The notes under the pieces were generated by a model, which searched no databases, was not told the DNA's origin, and saw nothing but the letters and a program-made list of their open reading frames with translations. The position numbers and the translations under genes are program-made. DNA of 64,000 nucleotides. Origin: Cordia subcordata. Its lineage: Eukaryota > Streptophyta > Magnoliopsida > Boraginales > Cordiaceae. Location of the stretch: the NCBI GenBank assembly GCA_028554755.1, contig JAPTOF010000003.1, positions 31,328,001-31,392,000 on the forward strand, written 5' to 3'. Positions 34,260 to 47,877 of this stretch are shown piece by piece. Position 1 is the first letter of the stretch. Each line of letters begins with the position of its first letter.

Positions 34260-36590
34260 GACGAACACTAGAAGAAAGAAAACTTATAAGTAATTTTGGG
34301 TTAGGAATTCGTAGTGGAGTTTTGTTCGAAAGAAAGTGAAATGAATATCTGACGTCGTTTTGTTATCCCATATTTCAGATACACTAGTTGTAAAGGGCGG
34401 GTAAGGCACGACCATTGCCCAATAGTGCTATCATAAAAAATTTATATAAATTATAATTTAATGACTAAAATTTATATGTAATAAAAATGTAAATAAAAAA
34501 TAATCATACATCATAATTTGCTAATTATAAATACCTACATGTAGCACATCTTTTACATGTTAGCAAAAAAAAGAGTTTTATGATTTTAACTACTTTTGAT
34601 GTTTCATATAAAATAGTTTCTAACTATTTATAAACCCATAACTGTTTAGTATATTAACACTTCGTAGTGGATATTTGAAGAGTAGAAGGTATTAACAACC
34701 CACAATGCAAAAACCAATAAACACAACTCACTTGAAGGTGAATTGTAGAGTACTTTCATTCTAACTTATTTTTCTTTGACTGAGAAGTATGAGTTTAGTG
34801 CTTTCTTTCAGAAGATGATTCTTTGAAAATATGTTTAACTTTTGATTCCATTGGAGTGGTTTTCATTGAGCCAGGTGCATGGGAAAAAAAAAAAACAAAA
34901 CAAAAGTTGTTCTTTTGACTTATATAGGCTGTCTTCATTAATTAAGCAAACAGTTGATCTGCTAAATACAAATCGAGGTTCTTTGTGGTAGGGAAATGAG
35001 AAAACAATTTCAACTATGGGATCTAACGTAAGCTGGTTCAGAATTGAAAGAGTGGGAATGCATAGTAGGATGCAAACTTTCTTGATGCAGAAAGCATTTA
35101 AAAGTTTTAAGGCGAGAGATAAACATAGCATTGGAGCTAAATTCTAGAGTACATAGCAGGATGGAAAACGCTAACAAAACCAAGTTGAAAATTATAAATC
35201 AAAAGCTATTCAATAGCAAATAAATGCATGAAATATAATAAAAGGCCAAAGAGAAAAAGGAAATAAAACAGCAGTGCAATAAAGCAATTGAGATCTCATA
35301 TATTCAAATGATTATCAAGATAAATAGTAAAGCAACATTACAAAGCATATTACCAAGTGATAATGAAAAACCGATACCATCAGAAGTAAGTGGTTTAGTT
35401 ATCCATCAACGAAATGCTTTAAAGAGATCATCACAATGTTCCAAAAGAAACAAGTAAGTACAGCAAAAGAAATCTAAGTTTTAGGCACCATCATTACACT
35501 TCACAGGCACCTCGTAATGTGCGGAGATGACATACAAACCAAATACAATGCATTGTACATGGATCATTAACCACGTATAATCTATTACATAAATCAATAA
35601 GTTATGAGGCCTAACTTCAAGAATTTGATTCACCTTAATTGAAAACTGTATACATGAATATCGAGACAATTGTACCGAAATCGTCAGTTCACATCAACTC
35701 AATTCTTAATCTAGCAAGAAACAATTATATTTTCACCGATAAATCTAGTCAAACTACAGCAATAACTCCTAATTCAGTAAATGAACAAGAAACTCATGTC
35801 ATCGTCGAATAGAAAGTATTGACCCAGAAAAGAAAACAAATAAAAAGTGTTTAGAATAACTCTAAATTATAGAATAGGCTATGACAACCCAGTACATCAT
35901 ATCGTAATGGCGCAAGCACTGAGGAATTCTCCTCTCTTAGAAAACTATCTGGAGCATATATTGTATTCCAATAATAGCAGAATACCAAAAGAGTTCAAAA
36001 TTTAAAGAAAAGGTCAATTTTCTCCTAAAATTTACTTAAAAACAATTACAAAGTTCCAGAAAATTTTCAAAAAAAGTAAATGAGAAATAAATTGAATAAT
36101 AGTGTCATAGTGCAAAAGAACCCATCATTCTGCACAATATATACGAATGTAATTATTCGTCATTAATGGAATTAAATAGCTGTAACGAAAGAAAATGTCA
36201 TTTCAAATATATTAACCCAAAAGATGAATGCGTATAACGATATGCTTGGATTGTTTAAAAGTTTTTATTGTTTGTAAGAGATCGTGAATTGTTGCTAACT
36301 TAATAAATTATGATATATACTTTTTTATATTAATAATCTTTGAAATACAGAATTTGAAACCACGCAACTTCACATAATTTTTACAACTGGGGAGCATCCG
36401 CAAGTTATTGAGGTTTCACGCCACCCGTACCAAGAAAGATATAAAAATAAAGAAGAATTCTTGATTTACATGACAATTAAGAAAACTGTAGATTTAATAC
36501 CAACCGTTGATGCAAAATGTAAATTGGCGGCTTGATTACACCGCACCTGACCACATCATTAAAGTTAATTGTTAAGGAAAAAGCAAAAAT
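34260..36590. other. Intergenic, no gene seen
   Basis: AT-rich DNA with only short chance frames. A (TC)n(TA)n microsatellite lies just proximal, at 34020-34050. Nothing else is supported. Confidence 0.5.
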
Positions 36591-36599
36591 ATAAAAGAA

Positions 36600-37190
36600 C
36601 TAGAGACGAAAGTAAACCGAACCGAAAACCAATCAAATTGAGTTTGGTTTGTTCGATTCAATTATTTGATTTGTTTAGTTCGATTCGATCTATTTTTAAA
36701 AATTCGGCCTATTTAATTCAATTCGGTTAGCGAGAAAACAAACCAAATAGATCGAATTAACCGAATTATATTTTATATACCAAAAATATTTAATATTTTT
36801 AACTCATACTATATATCATTCATATTATAAAATATTTAACTTAAAACAATTTTCTTTTTTCCTAATATATATTTGGCACTTCTAAGTTGTTAGATTTATT
36901 TTCATATGCATTAATTTGAGCTGTTAAATTTTGTAACAAACTTAATTAGAATTTATATATTTAATAATGCTTCATTCATTGTTGATGATATATTTTGACG
37001 AATAAAAGTGATTGGTTTATGCTTTATTGTATTTTAATACAACAATTTGTCTATTTTTCTATTTTCCAATTTTTATTTTAATTTTATTCTTCAATTTCAG
37101 TTTTAACGAACCCAACCAAATAGATAGAAATATATTTGGTTCACTTGGTCTATTCGGTTCGATTATTAACCAAATACTCACCCCTGATAA
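36600..37190. mobile_element. hAT-like non-autonomous element
   Basis: The right end reads, inverted, TCAGGGGTGAGTATTTGGTT followed by CGAACCGAATAG. The left part carries AAACCGAACCGAAAACCAAT and TTCGATTCG words. These purine-rich GGTTCGGTT-type ends are typical of a common hAT MITE group starting CAGGGGTGAGCA. The left terminus is degraded and no 8-bp duplication is seen. Confidence 0.55.
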
Positions 37191-38520
37191 AAAATTAAGG
37201 CAATTTTCGAGAAATAAAGGGGTGGCTTGTGAAATCCACTTAGAGTTACAGAGTGCACTGTTACCAATATATATATATATATATATATTATATTTTTTTT
37301 ACTAGAAAATAATAAAGTCGTGCAACACACGGCTATAATGCCCAATGTTATTTTAACACAAAATTTAAATTATATAACAAATAGTTATTAAGAAATTTAG
37401 TAATCTTGCAAGAAATCAAATAATTTAGTAATCTTACGAAATTTGAGATAAAATTGATTACAAAGTGAAAAAAAAAATTGTAGAATTAGGGGGGGGGGGT
37501 TGGATGAATATAAGGATGGGAATATCTACTTTTTTTTTTTTTACTTGATCGAATTGAATTGGAATTTCATATATAAAACTTATATAGCAATGAAATTGAA
37601 AAGTTGATTTTTTTTATTTTCATAAGTAATTTAATACAATTTGATATGATTTTACAATTATTTAAATTTAGATAATTACAATTTAAGTGAACTTAAAATT
37701 TTTATATTTAATTTTCTTCAACTTTTCATATCTTTTTATATTTAATTCCAATTAGCACAATGGGATTTAACAAAAAAAAAAACAAAAACACATAAGGAAA
37801 AAGACAATGAGAAACTCAAAGATCAAAAATCTGAGTATTTAAATTATGATTGAGTCTTATAATTTTTATTACTTAATTGGATAGTTTGCTTTTGTTATTG
37901 AAGTTTAAAATTCTAAACCTGAAAATTCAAAAACACAGATTAATTCCCACTCTTATGTAAAAGTCAAAATTTATTTTCAAATTTAGTATAAATTAGCACA
38001 ATATAATTTAAAATATCTATGTATTTTTTTTAAGTTAGTCTAAATTAGTAAACCTGAAACTCGAATGTCCAAATAGTCAAGTTTTTATGATTTTAAATGT
38101 TTAAGTTATGATTTTTAGCTCTAAGTCAAACATTTGAACTTAAAAATTCAACCAAATTCTCTTGTTTAGCCTCGATCGAATAGGTTTTTTTACTTGGATT
38201 GAAAAAGAAATTTAAAAATCCAAAAGCGAAAAGGTGTAATTAGAAGAAATGAAAAAGAGAATGCAAATCATTTTTATTGAGAAAGAAAGGGGAAAAAAGC
38301 AGTAGATATAAGATTACCTAATTGAAAAGTTTCTTTGATTTTAATAATAAAAATTTAAAAATTTGAACTCAAAAAACTTAAACTAATTCTCTTAGCCTGA
38401 TTTGATTTTTGTGACTTTTAATACCCAATCATTTTTTATCGCAACACTCAAAATATTAAAAATTTGAACCAATATCTACCCCAAATAAAAGTTAAAATAC
38501 ATGATTAAGGAAAAAAAACT
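37191..38520. other. Intergenic AT-rich DNA
   Basis: Contains an (AT)n run at 37267-37290, a run of ten G's at about 37489-37498 and many A/T homopolymers. No gene is supported. Confidence 0.45.
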
Positions 38521-38524
38521 AAGA

Positions 38525-38862
38525 AAAGAAAGAATAAATCATTTTGTTAGGGAAGGAAAAATAGAGAAAAAAGTAAATAAAAAATTATATTTGTGTCATG
38601 GTAAATATAAAAATTACAAACTTTCCATTGCAAATATTATACAAATTTTCATTGATAATCATATTTTTTTTTAAAAAAAAATTATTACAACATTGTCTAG
38701 AAAAGAAAAAACAAATCATTTTGTTAAGGAAGGAAAAACAGAAAAAGAGTAAATATAAAATTATAATTGTGTCATGGTAAATATAAAAATTAAAAACTTT
38801 TCATTACAAATATTATGCAAATTTTCATTGATAATCATTCTTTTTTTTTTAAAATTATTATA
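38525..38862. repeat. Two-unit tandem duplication of about 177 bp
   Basis: The units share AAATCATTTTGTTA.GGAAGG, TTGTGTCATGGTAAATATAA and CAAATTTTCATTGATAATCA, at about 38533-38665 and 38710-38842, with a few substitutions and small indels between them. They are non-coding. Confidence 0.85.
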
Positions 38863-39407
38863 AAATTGCCATTTTTTGTATTATTCATTAATAGAGAAGA
38901 TCCATGAATAAATAGTACCAAAAAGTGGCTCTTTTGTATTAGTAGAATTAGAAGTTTCTCAGTTATTAAATCTTCTCATTTTTCATAATGCCAAGTATCG
39001 GAATATGGCCGGTTGAGATAGCTAATAAGTGTCTAGTCCATCCAAGGGTTGGGTTGTCTATAGATAGGGCTTTGATAGTTTATTTTTGGGCTTTGGGTTG
39101 GACTAGAAATTTCCACAATCGCTTGGACATTGGGCTGAGGGGGTGCATAATTGAATTTTTAAGACGAAGACAATATGCCTGATATGAATTAGTTGTCAGG
39201 CGTCAAAGGATATTTTGATTTCCTTTTTGTCATGTGCCTCTCGAGAATCTCGTCGTACATGAGACGTAATACAGAGCCTCCGGAACAAACTCTTGTCTAT
39301 TGTACCCCACATATATATTACACTCAATAAATATTAATGAAATGCACCAAAAAATTAAAAAAAGAAAAGAAACGAAAGAAAAATCTCCTCAAACCCATGA
39401 TACATAC

Positions 39408-39435
39408 CTTCAGGTGTGGGTAGGTTGTTTGCCAT
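39408..39435 (-). pseudogene. Isolated first exon resembling genes A and B
   Basis: ATG at 39435 opens MANNLPTPE and is followed by a consensus donor G|GTATGT. The exon is 28 nt and ends in phase 1, the same phase and layout as exon 1 of genes A (43 nt) and B (70 nt), which also begin ATGGC. A TATATATATAG box lies about 95-105 bp upstream (39530-39540). No membrane-domain exon follows before the window changes character, so a truncated third family member is inferred; it could also be unrelated. Confidence 0.35.
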
Positions 39436-41682
39436 GGAGGGCGTTGTTGTTATGGTGACTTGGTGTGTACGAAAATGGTGTGTGAAAAAGCTGGCTGAAA
39501 AATTGAAGGTGGGTTTTGGTGTGGCTTTCTATATATATAGGTCTGTTGGGTTAATATGTTTTTAACTTTTCTTGTTTCTTTTTTTTGGGAAAGGTTCAAA
39601 ATGTGTAAACACTAGTGCGTGTAAGAAACATGTGTGTGTCTGTTAGTATTCTTAATCAGTGTAGCCATGTAGGTGTACCCAGTACATTATTAGTCGGTGA
39701 TCTTTCACAAAATTATCAAACTTTTGTTCTTTGCTCTTTTTCATGCCAAAATATCTGGAGCATTGCGTGGATACACATAATAGTTATTATTAAGTCGAAA
39801 AATTATGTGCTCATTTATATTGACTTTTTTTCACATTTTTTATAGCTTTTGAAAAAAATTAATAAATTAAAATTTTAACTTTTAAAAAGTTAAATTTGAA
39901 TTTTTAAAGAATTTTGACTTTTTCTATTTTGTAAAGCTAAGCTAGAAAAACATATCGACCCCTTAAAATTAGCGCATTGCGGGTTTCAGCTCCTTTCTTT
40001 TAAAGGCAAATTTCATTTCTTTTTTTTTTTGGGTCAAAAGGCAAATTTCATCACTTAGAAAAATATTCTGTTTTCAGCTGAAAAAGTCTTTTTTTTTGCG
40101 TCCCCTTTGTCGACTTTCTGCATAGGCAGCTACCCAATGTTTCAAAGCACAGCATGCATGAGTGATGCTCAAATATTTATAGCACAGCACAAGCGAGTGG
40201 CCACCTCAAAAAAGCTAAGAAAAGAAGGAAATGTACCATAAGACTCACATATCTCACGTGACACGTACTTTATAAGAACGGTAATTTGTATATCCCTTTC
40301 TATTTCTACTATTACCTCTTCGTCATCTTAGAAATTTTTGACCGAGGAAAAAATGTCTTGGAGAATAAGTCTTAGAAATTAAGTCACCTAGCAAAGAGTG
40401 TGTGAGAGAGAGAGAAAAATTATACAAATTAATGATCTATTTGGATAATTTATCTTAAATATGAAATTTAATAGTAAAACCCTTGTATAAAGCACACCAA
40501 GTAACCTTACACTATAAGACACAGACCATTATCACATCGGGTCATATTCCGAATCGCATCAGAGGGCACGCCTATATGTAAAGAAACATGACAATGAGTT
40601 GTAGCACGACAAAGGCCAATATCCTGTCAAATACCGTGGCGCACGATCAAATTAGTGACCTTTAGCCTCGCAGGTCATTTTTCATAAGAATTCAATGCCT
40701 AATATAATTAATATAATAGGTTTTTAATGGTTATTAGAATAAACTAAAATGCTAATGCAAATTAATTTGGCAATAATAACCTCGAGTATGAGTCATGATA
40801 TATTGATATATAGTGAATTTGTGATTGGCTTTTTTTTCCCTTTCCTTGTCGGGCAAAATGATCCTTTTTTGGGCATTAGATGCCAAATTTTTTTTTACAA
40901 GATTAAACCTTGACCTATAACTAACAAAAATGAAATTGGTTACACGACACTTTTAATAATTAAAGAACGTTGCATGTGTTGTGGAACAACATTTGTATTG
41001 ATTTGATCTTCTGCAAACTTATTGTATAGAAACATAAAGAAACAAGAGTGAGTCAGAGCGTGACAAAGGCCAATGTCATGTTAAATACTGTGGCACATAA
41101 TCAAATTAGTAACCTTCAACCTCTCAGGTCATTTTTCATAAGAACTAAATGCCTAATATAATTAATGTCAATTGGTTTGTAATTGTTATTAGAATAAACT
41201 AAAATGCTAATGCAAATTAATTTGGCAATAACAAATAAAATGCAAATGCAAATTAATTTGGCAATAATAACCTCAAGTATGAGTCATGATATATTGATAT
41301 ATATACCGTGATTGGCTCAAAAAAGCAAATTTCATTACGTAAGAAAAGATTGCTTTTTTCAGCTAGGGAAAAGTCTTTTTTCTGCGTCCCCTTTTTGTCA
41401 GCTTTCTGCATGGGCAGCTGCCAAATGTTTCAAAGCATAACATGCACGAGTGATGCTCAAATTTTTATAGCACAGCACAAGCGAGTGGCCACCTCAAAAA
41501 AGCCAAGGAAAGAAGGAAATGTACCATAAGGCTTGCATATCTCACGTGATACGTGCTTTATAAGAACATTAATTTGTATATCCCCTTTCTATTTCTACTA
41601 TTACCACATCGTCATCTGAGAAATTTTTGACCGTGGAAAAAATGACTTGGAGAATAAGTCTTAGAAATTAAGTCACCTGGCC

Positions 41683-41684
<2 letters not shown>

Positions 41685-41754
<70 letters not shown>
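41685..41754. repeat. (GA)n microsatellite inside the array
   Basis: About 34 GA dinucleotides. The same position in other units has far fewer: about 24 near 43042-43091, about 16 near 46957-46988, and 4-8 in the remaining units and the displaced unit. Confidence 0.95.
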
Positions 41755-41757
<3 letters not shown>

Positions 41758-43036
41758 TATACAAATTAGTGATCTATTTGCGTAATTTGTCTTAAATCGG
41801 AAATTTAATAGTAAACCCTTGTATAAAGTAGACCAAGTAATCTTACACTATAAGACACGGACTATTATCGCATCGGCTCATATTCCGAATCGCATCAAAG
41901 GACACGCCTAAATGTAAAGAAACATGACAATGAGTTGTAGCACGACAAAGGCCAATATCCTGTCAAATACCGTGGCGCACGATCAAATTAGTGACCTTCA
42001 GCCTCGCAGGTCATTTTCATAAGAATTAAATGCCTAATATAATTAATATAATTGGTTTGTAATGGTTATTAGAATAAACTAAAATGCTAATGCAATTTAA
42101 TTTGGCAATAACAACCTCAAGTATGCGTCATGATATATTGATATATATAGTGAATTTGTGATCGGCTTTTTTTTTTTCCCTTCCCTTGTCAAGGCAAAAT
42201 GATCCTTTTTTTGGGCATCAGATGCCAACTTTTTTTTTTTTTTGACAAGATTAAACCTTGACCTGTAACTAACAAAAATTAAATTGGTGACAGACACTTT
42301 TAATAATTAAAGAATGTTGCATGCGTTGTTGAACAACATTTGTATTGATTTGATCCTGTTGCAAACTTATTGTATAGAAACATAAAGAAACGTGACAGTG
42401 AGCTGTAACGCGACAAAGGCCAATGTCCTGTTAAATAGTGTGGCACATAATCAAATTAGCAACCTTCAGCCTCTCAAGCCATTTTTCATAAGAACTAAAT
42501 GCCTAATATAATTAAAGTCAAATGGTTTGTAATTGTTATTAGAATAAACTAAAATGCTAATTCAAATTCATTTGGCAATAACAAGTAAAATGCAAATGCA
42601 AATGCAAATTAATTTGGCAATAATAACCTCAAGTATGAGTCATTGTATATTGATGTATATATCGTGATTGGCTCAAAAAGGCAAATTTCATTACTTAGGA
42701 AAAGATTATTGTTTTCAGCCAAGGAAGAGTCTTTTTTTTGCGTCCCCTTTTTGTCAGCTTTTTACATGGGCAGCTACCCAATGTATCAAAGCACAGCATG
42801 CACGAGTGATGCTCAAATTTTTATAGCACAGCACAAGCGAGTAGCCACCTCAAAAAAGCTAAGGAAAGAAGGAAATGTACCATAAGGCTCACATATCTCA
42901 CGTGACACGTGCTCTATAAGAACGGTAATTTGTATATCGCCTTTCTATTTCTACTGTTACCACTTCACCATCTGAGAATTTTTTGACCGAGGAAAAAATG
43001 ACTTGGAGAATAGGTCTTAGAAATTAGGTCACCTAG

Positions 43037-43095
<59 letters not shown>

Positions 43096-44230
43096 TACAC
43101 AATTTAATGATCTATTTGGGTAATTTATCTTGAATCTAAAATTTAATAGTAAACCCTTGTATAAAGCATACCAAGTAACCTTACACTATAGGACACGGAC
43201 TATTATCGCATCTGGTCATATTCCGAATCACATCAGAGGACACACCTATATGTAAAGAAACATGACAATGAGTTGTAGCACGACAAAGGCCAATATCATG
43301 TCAAATACTGTATGCACGATCAAATTAGTGACCGTCACCTCGCAGTCATTTTTCATAAGAATTAAATGCCTAATATAATTAATATAACAGGTTTGTAAAG
43401 CTTATTAGAATAAACTAAAATGCTGATGCAAATTAATTTGGCAATAATAACCTCAAGTATGACTCATGGTATATTGATATATATTCTGAATTTGTGATTG
43501 GCTTTTTTTTTTTTTTCCACTTCCCTTGTCAAGGCAAAATGATCCTTTTTTTTGGGCATTAGATGCCAATTTTTTTTTTCTTTTGACAAGATTAAACTTT
43601 CACCTGTAACTAACAAAATGAAATTGGTTACAGACACTTTTAATAATTAAAGAACGTTGCATGTGTTGTGGAACAACATTTGTATTGATTTGATCGTGCA
43701 TTTGATCCTGCTAAAAACTTATTGTATAAAAACATAAAGAAACATGACGGTGGTATAACGTGACAAAAGCCAATGTCTGTTAAATACCGTGGCACATAAT
43801 CAAATTAGCAACCTTCACCTCTCAGTCATTTTTCATAAGAACTAAATGTCTAATATAATTAATATCAATTGGTTTGTAATTGGTATTAGAACAAACTGAA
43901 ATGCTAATGCAAATTAATTTGGCAATAACAAGTAAAATGCAAATGCAAATTAATTTGGCAATAATAACCTCAAGTATGAGTCATTATTTATTGATATATG
44001 TATCATGATTGGCTCAAAAAGGCAAAGTTCATTACTTAGGAAAAGATTACTGTTTAGCTAGGAAAAGTCTTTTCTGCGTCCCTTTTTGTCGACTTTTTGC
44101 ATTGGCAGCTGCCCAATGTTTCAAAGCACAGCATGCACGAGTGTTGCTCAAATTTTTGTAGCACGGCACAAGCGAGTGGCCACCTCAAAAAAGCAAAGGA
44201 AAGAAGGAAATGTACCATAAGGCTCACATA

Positions 44231-44254
44231 TCTCACGTGACACGTGCTTTATAA
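44231..44254. promoter_or_regulatory. G-box/TATA-like block, one per array unit
   Basis: TCACGTGACACGTGC, two overlapping ACGT cores of the kind bound by bZIP/bHLH factors, is followed directly by TTTATAAG. The equivalent sites are at about 40254, 41541, 42898, 45533, 46813 and, in the displaced unit, 21461. Differences are few (for example TACGTGC at 41541, CTCTATAAG at 42898). The block is conserved while neighbouring simple repeats vary. Promoter activity is inferred from composition only. Confidence 0.5.
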
Positions 44255-46953
44255 GAACGGTAATTTGTATATCCCCTTTCTATTTCTACTATTACCTCTT
44301 CTTTATCTTAGAAATTTTTGACCAAGGAAGAAATGACTTGGTGAATAAGTCTTAGAAATTAAGTCACCTAGCCAAGAGAGAGAGAGAGAAACATTGTAAT
44401 AATTTTTGATCTATTTGGATAATTTATCTTAAATCTGAAATTTAATAGTAAACCCTTGTATAAAGCACACCAAGTAACCTTACACTATAAGACACAGACT
44501 ATTATAGCATTGGGTCATAGGCCGAATAGCATAAGAGGACACGCCTATATGTAAAGAAACATGACAATGAGTTGTAGTACGACAAAGGCCAATATCCTAT
44601 CAAATACCGTGGTGCGCGACCAAATTAGTGACCTTCAGCCTAACAGGTCAGTTTTCATAAGAATTAAATGCCTAATATAATTAATTTAATTGGTTTGTAA
44701 TGGTTATTAGAATAAACTGAAATGCTAATGCAAATTAATTTGGAAATAATAACTTCAAGTATAAGTCATGATATATTGTTATATATTGTGAATTTGAGAT
44801 TGGCTTTTTTCCTCTTCCCTTGTCAAGGCAAAATGATCCTTTTTTTGGGCATCAGATGCCAATTTTTTTTTTTTTTGACAAGATTAAACCTTGACCTGTA
44901 ACTAACAAAAATGAAATTGGTTGTAGACACTTTTAATAATTAAAGAATATCGCATGTGTTGTTGAACAACATTTGTATTGATTTGATCCTGCATTTAATC
45001 CTGTTGCAAATTTATTGCATAGAAACATAAAGAAACACGACAGTGAGCTGTAGTGCGACAAAGGCCAATGTCCAGTTAAATACCGTGGCACATAATCAAA
45101 TTAGCAACCTTCAGCCTCGCAGGACATTTTTCATAAAAACTAAATGCCTAATATAATTAATATCAATTTGTTTGTAATTGTTATTAGAATAAACTAAAAT
45201 GCTAATGCAAATTAATTTGGCAATAACAAGGAAAATGCAAATGCAAATTAATTTGGCAATAATAACCTCAAGTATGAGTCATGATACATTGATATATATA
45301 GCGATTGGCTCAAAAGGCAAATTTCATTACTTAGGAAAAGATTCTTTGTTTAGCTAGGGAAAAGTTTTTTTTTTTGCGTCCCCTTTTTGTTAGCTTTCTA
45401 CATAGGCAGCTGCCCAATGTTTCAAAGCACATCATGCACAAGTGATGCTCAAATGTTTATAGCACAACATAAGTGAGTGGCTTCCTCGAAAAAGCAAAGG
45501 AAAGAAGGAAATGTACCATAAGGCTCGCATATCTCACGTGACACGTGCTTTATAAGAACGGTAATTTGTATATTGTCTTTCTATTTCTACTATTACCACT
45601 TCGTCATCTGATAAATTTTTGACCGAGGAAAAAATGATCGGGAGAATAAGTCTTAGAAATTACGTCACCTAGCCGAGAGAGAGAAAGAGAAAAATTATAC
45701 AAATTAATGATCTATTTGGGCAACTTATCTTTAATCTGAAATTTAATAGTAAACCCTTGTATAAAGCACACCAAGTAACTTTACACTATAAGACACGGAC
45801 TACTATCACATCGGGTCATATTCCGAATCGCATCAGAGGACACGCTTATATGTAAAGAAACATGACAATGAGTTGTAGTACGACAAAGGCCAATATCCTG
45901 TCAAATACCGTGGTGCACGATCAAATAAGTGAGCTTCAACCTCACAGGCCATTTTTCATAAGAATTAAATGCCTAATATAATTAAGATAATTGGTTTGTC
46001 ATGGTTATTAGAATAAACTAAAATGCTAATGCAAATTAATTTGGCAAGAATTACCTCAAGTATGAGTCATGATATATTGATTTATGTTGTGAATTTGTGA
46101 TTGGCTTTTTTCCCTTCCTTGTCAAGGCAAAAGACCCTTTTTCTAGGCATTAGATGGCATTTTTTTGACAAGATTAAACCTTGACTGTAACTAACAAAAA
46201 TGAAATTGGTTACAGACAGTTTTAATAATTAAAGAACGTTGCATGTGTTGCAGAAAAACATTTGTATTGATTTGATCCTGCTGCAAACTTATTGTATAGA
46301 AACATAAAGAAACATGATCGTGAGCTGTAGCGCGACAAAGGCCAATGTCCTATTAAATATTGTGGCACATAATCAAATTAGCAACCTTCAGCCTCCCGAG
46401 TCATTTTTCATAAGAACTAAATGCCTAATATAATTAATATCAATTGGTTTGTAATTGTTATTAGAACAAACTAAAATGCTAATGCAAATTAATTTGGCAA
46501 TAACAAGTGAAATGCAAATGCAAATTAATTTGGCAATAATAACCTCAAGTATGAGTCATGATATATTGGTATATATATCGTGATTGGCTCAAAAAGGCAA
46601 AGTTCATTACTTAGGAAAAGATTACTGTTTTTAGCTAGAGAAAAGTCTTTTTTCTACGTCCCTTTTTTGTTAGCTTTCTGCATGGGCAGCTGCCCAATGT
46701 TTCAAAGCACAGCATGCACGAGTGTTGCTCAAATTTTTGCAGCACAGCACAAGCGAGTGGCCACCTCCAAAAAGCTAAGGAATGAAGGAAATGTACCATA
46801 AGGCTCGCATATCTCACGTGACACGTGCTTTATAAGAATGATAATTTGTATATCCCCTTTCTATTTCTACTATTACCTCTTCGTCATCTTAGAAATTTTT
46901 GACCGAGAAAAAAAATGACTTGGTGAATAAGTCTTAGAAATTAAGTCACCTAG

Positions 46954-46993
<40 letters not shown>

Positions 46994-47877
46994 ACAAATT
47001 AATGATCTATTTGGATGATTTATTTTAAATTTGAAATTTAATCGTAAACCCTTCTATAAAACACACCAAGTAACCTTACACTATAAGATACGGACTATTA
47101 TCGCGTCGGGTTATAGGCAGAATCGCATCAGAGGACACGTCTATATGTAAAGAAACATGATCATGAGTTGTAGCACGACAAAGGCCAATATCCTGTCAAA
47201 TACCGTGGCGCACGATCAAATTAGTGACCTTCAGCCTCGCAGGTCATTTTTCATAAGAATTAAATGCCTAATATAATTAATTTAATTGGTTTGTAATGGT
47301 TATTAGAATAAACTAAAATGCTAATGCAAATTAATTTGGCAATAATAACCTCAAGTATGAGTCATGATATATTGATATATATTGTGAATTTGTGATTGGC
47401 TTTTTTCCCCCCTTCCCTTGTCAAGGCAAAATGATCCTTTTTTTGGGCATCAGATGCCAATTTTTTTTTTTTTTACATGATTAAACTTTGACCTGTAACT
47501 AACAAAAATGAAATTAGTTACAGACACTTTTAATAATTAAAGAACGTTGCATGTGTTGTTGAACAACATTTGTATTGATTTGATCCTGCTGCAAACTTAT
47601 TGTATAGAAATATAAAGAAACATGACAGTGAGCTGTAACGTGACAAAGAAATAGAAAACCTTTAACTCTATTTATGAAACATAAAATAGAAAAGAAATAC
47701 GTAGGAGGTCCATGTACTAGTTGAAGAAGAGAATTGGACCCAAAAAAGAAAATAGAGAAAAATAAAAGTGAAGGGGAAAAAACAAATCCCTTACGTGGAA
47801 AAAAAAGAGCAATACGTTATAATACAAAGTGAGGATGATGTCAATCATGATAAGTAAGAGAGAGAAAGTGAGCACCC

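Larger units (their letters stand above)
40030..47650. repeat. Tandem array, about 5.7 units of about 1.3 kb
   Basis: The landmark GGCAGCT.CC.AATGT.TCAAAGCA recurs at about 40125, 41413, 42770, 44103, 45405 and 46685, giving periods of roughly 1288, 1357, 1333, 1302 and 1280 bp. Unit identity is high but with many point differences and indels. Each unit includes a G-box/TATA block, a GA microsatellite, and two diverged copies of a roughly 300-bp half-unit (AAAGGCCAAT.TCCTGT through TGGCAATAATAACCTCAAG). The array ends abruptly at about 47650 in GACAAAGAAATAG. No frame with an ATG is conserved across units. Confidence 0.93.

Noticed and set aside
41308..46801. Similar 73-80 aa frames in several array units
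   Set aside because: They begin at GTG or other non-ATG codons, are lost in other units, and simply reflect repeat similarity.
40030..47650. CRISPR array
   Set aside because: Units are 1.3 kb without spacers; this is a plant tandem repeat.
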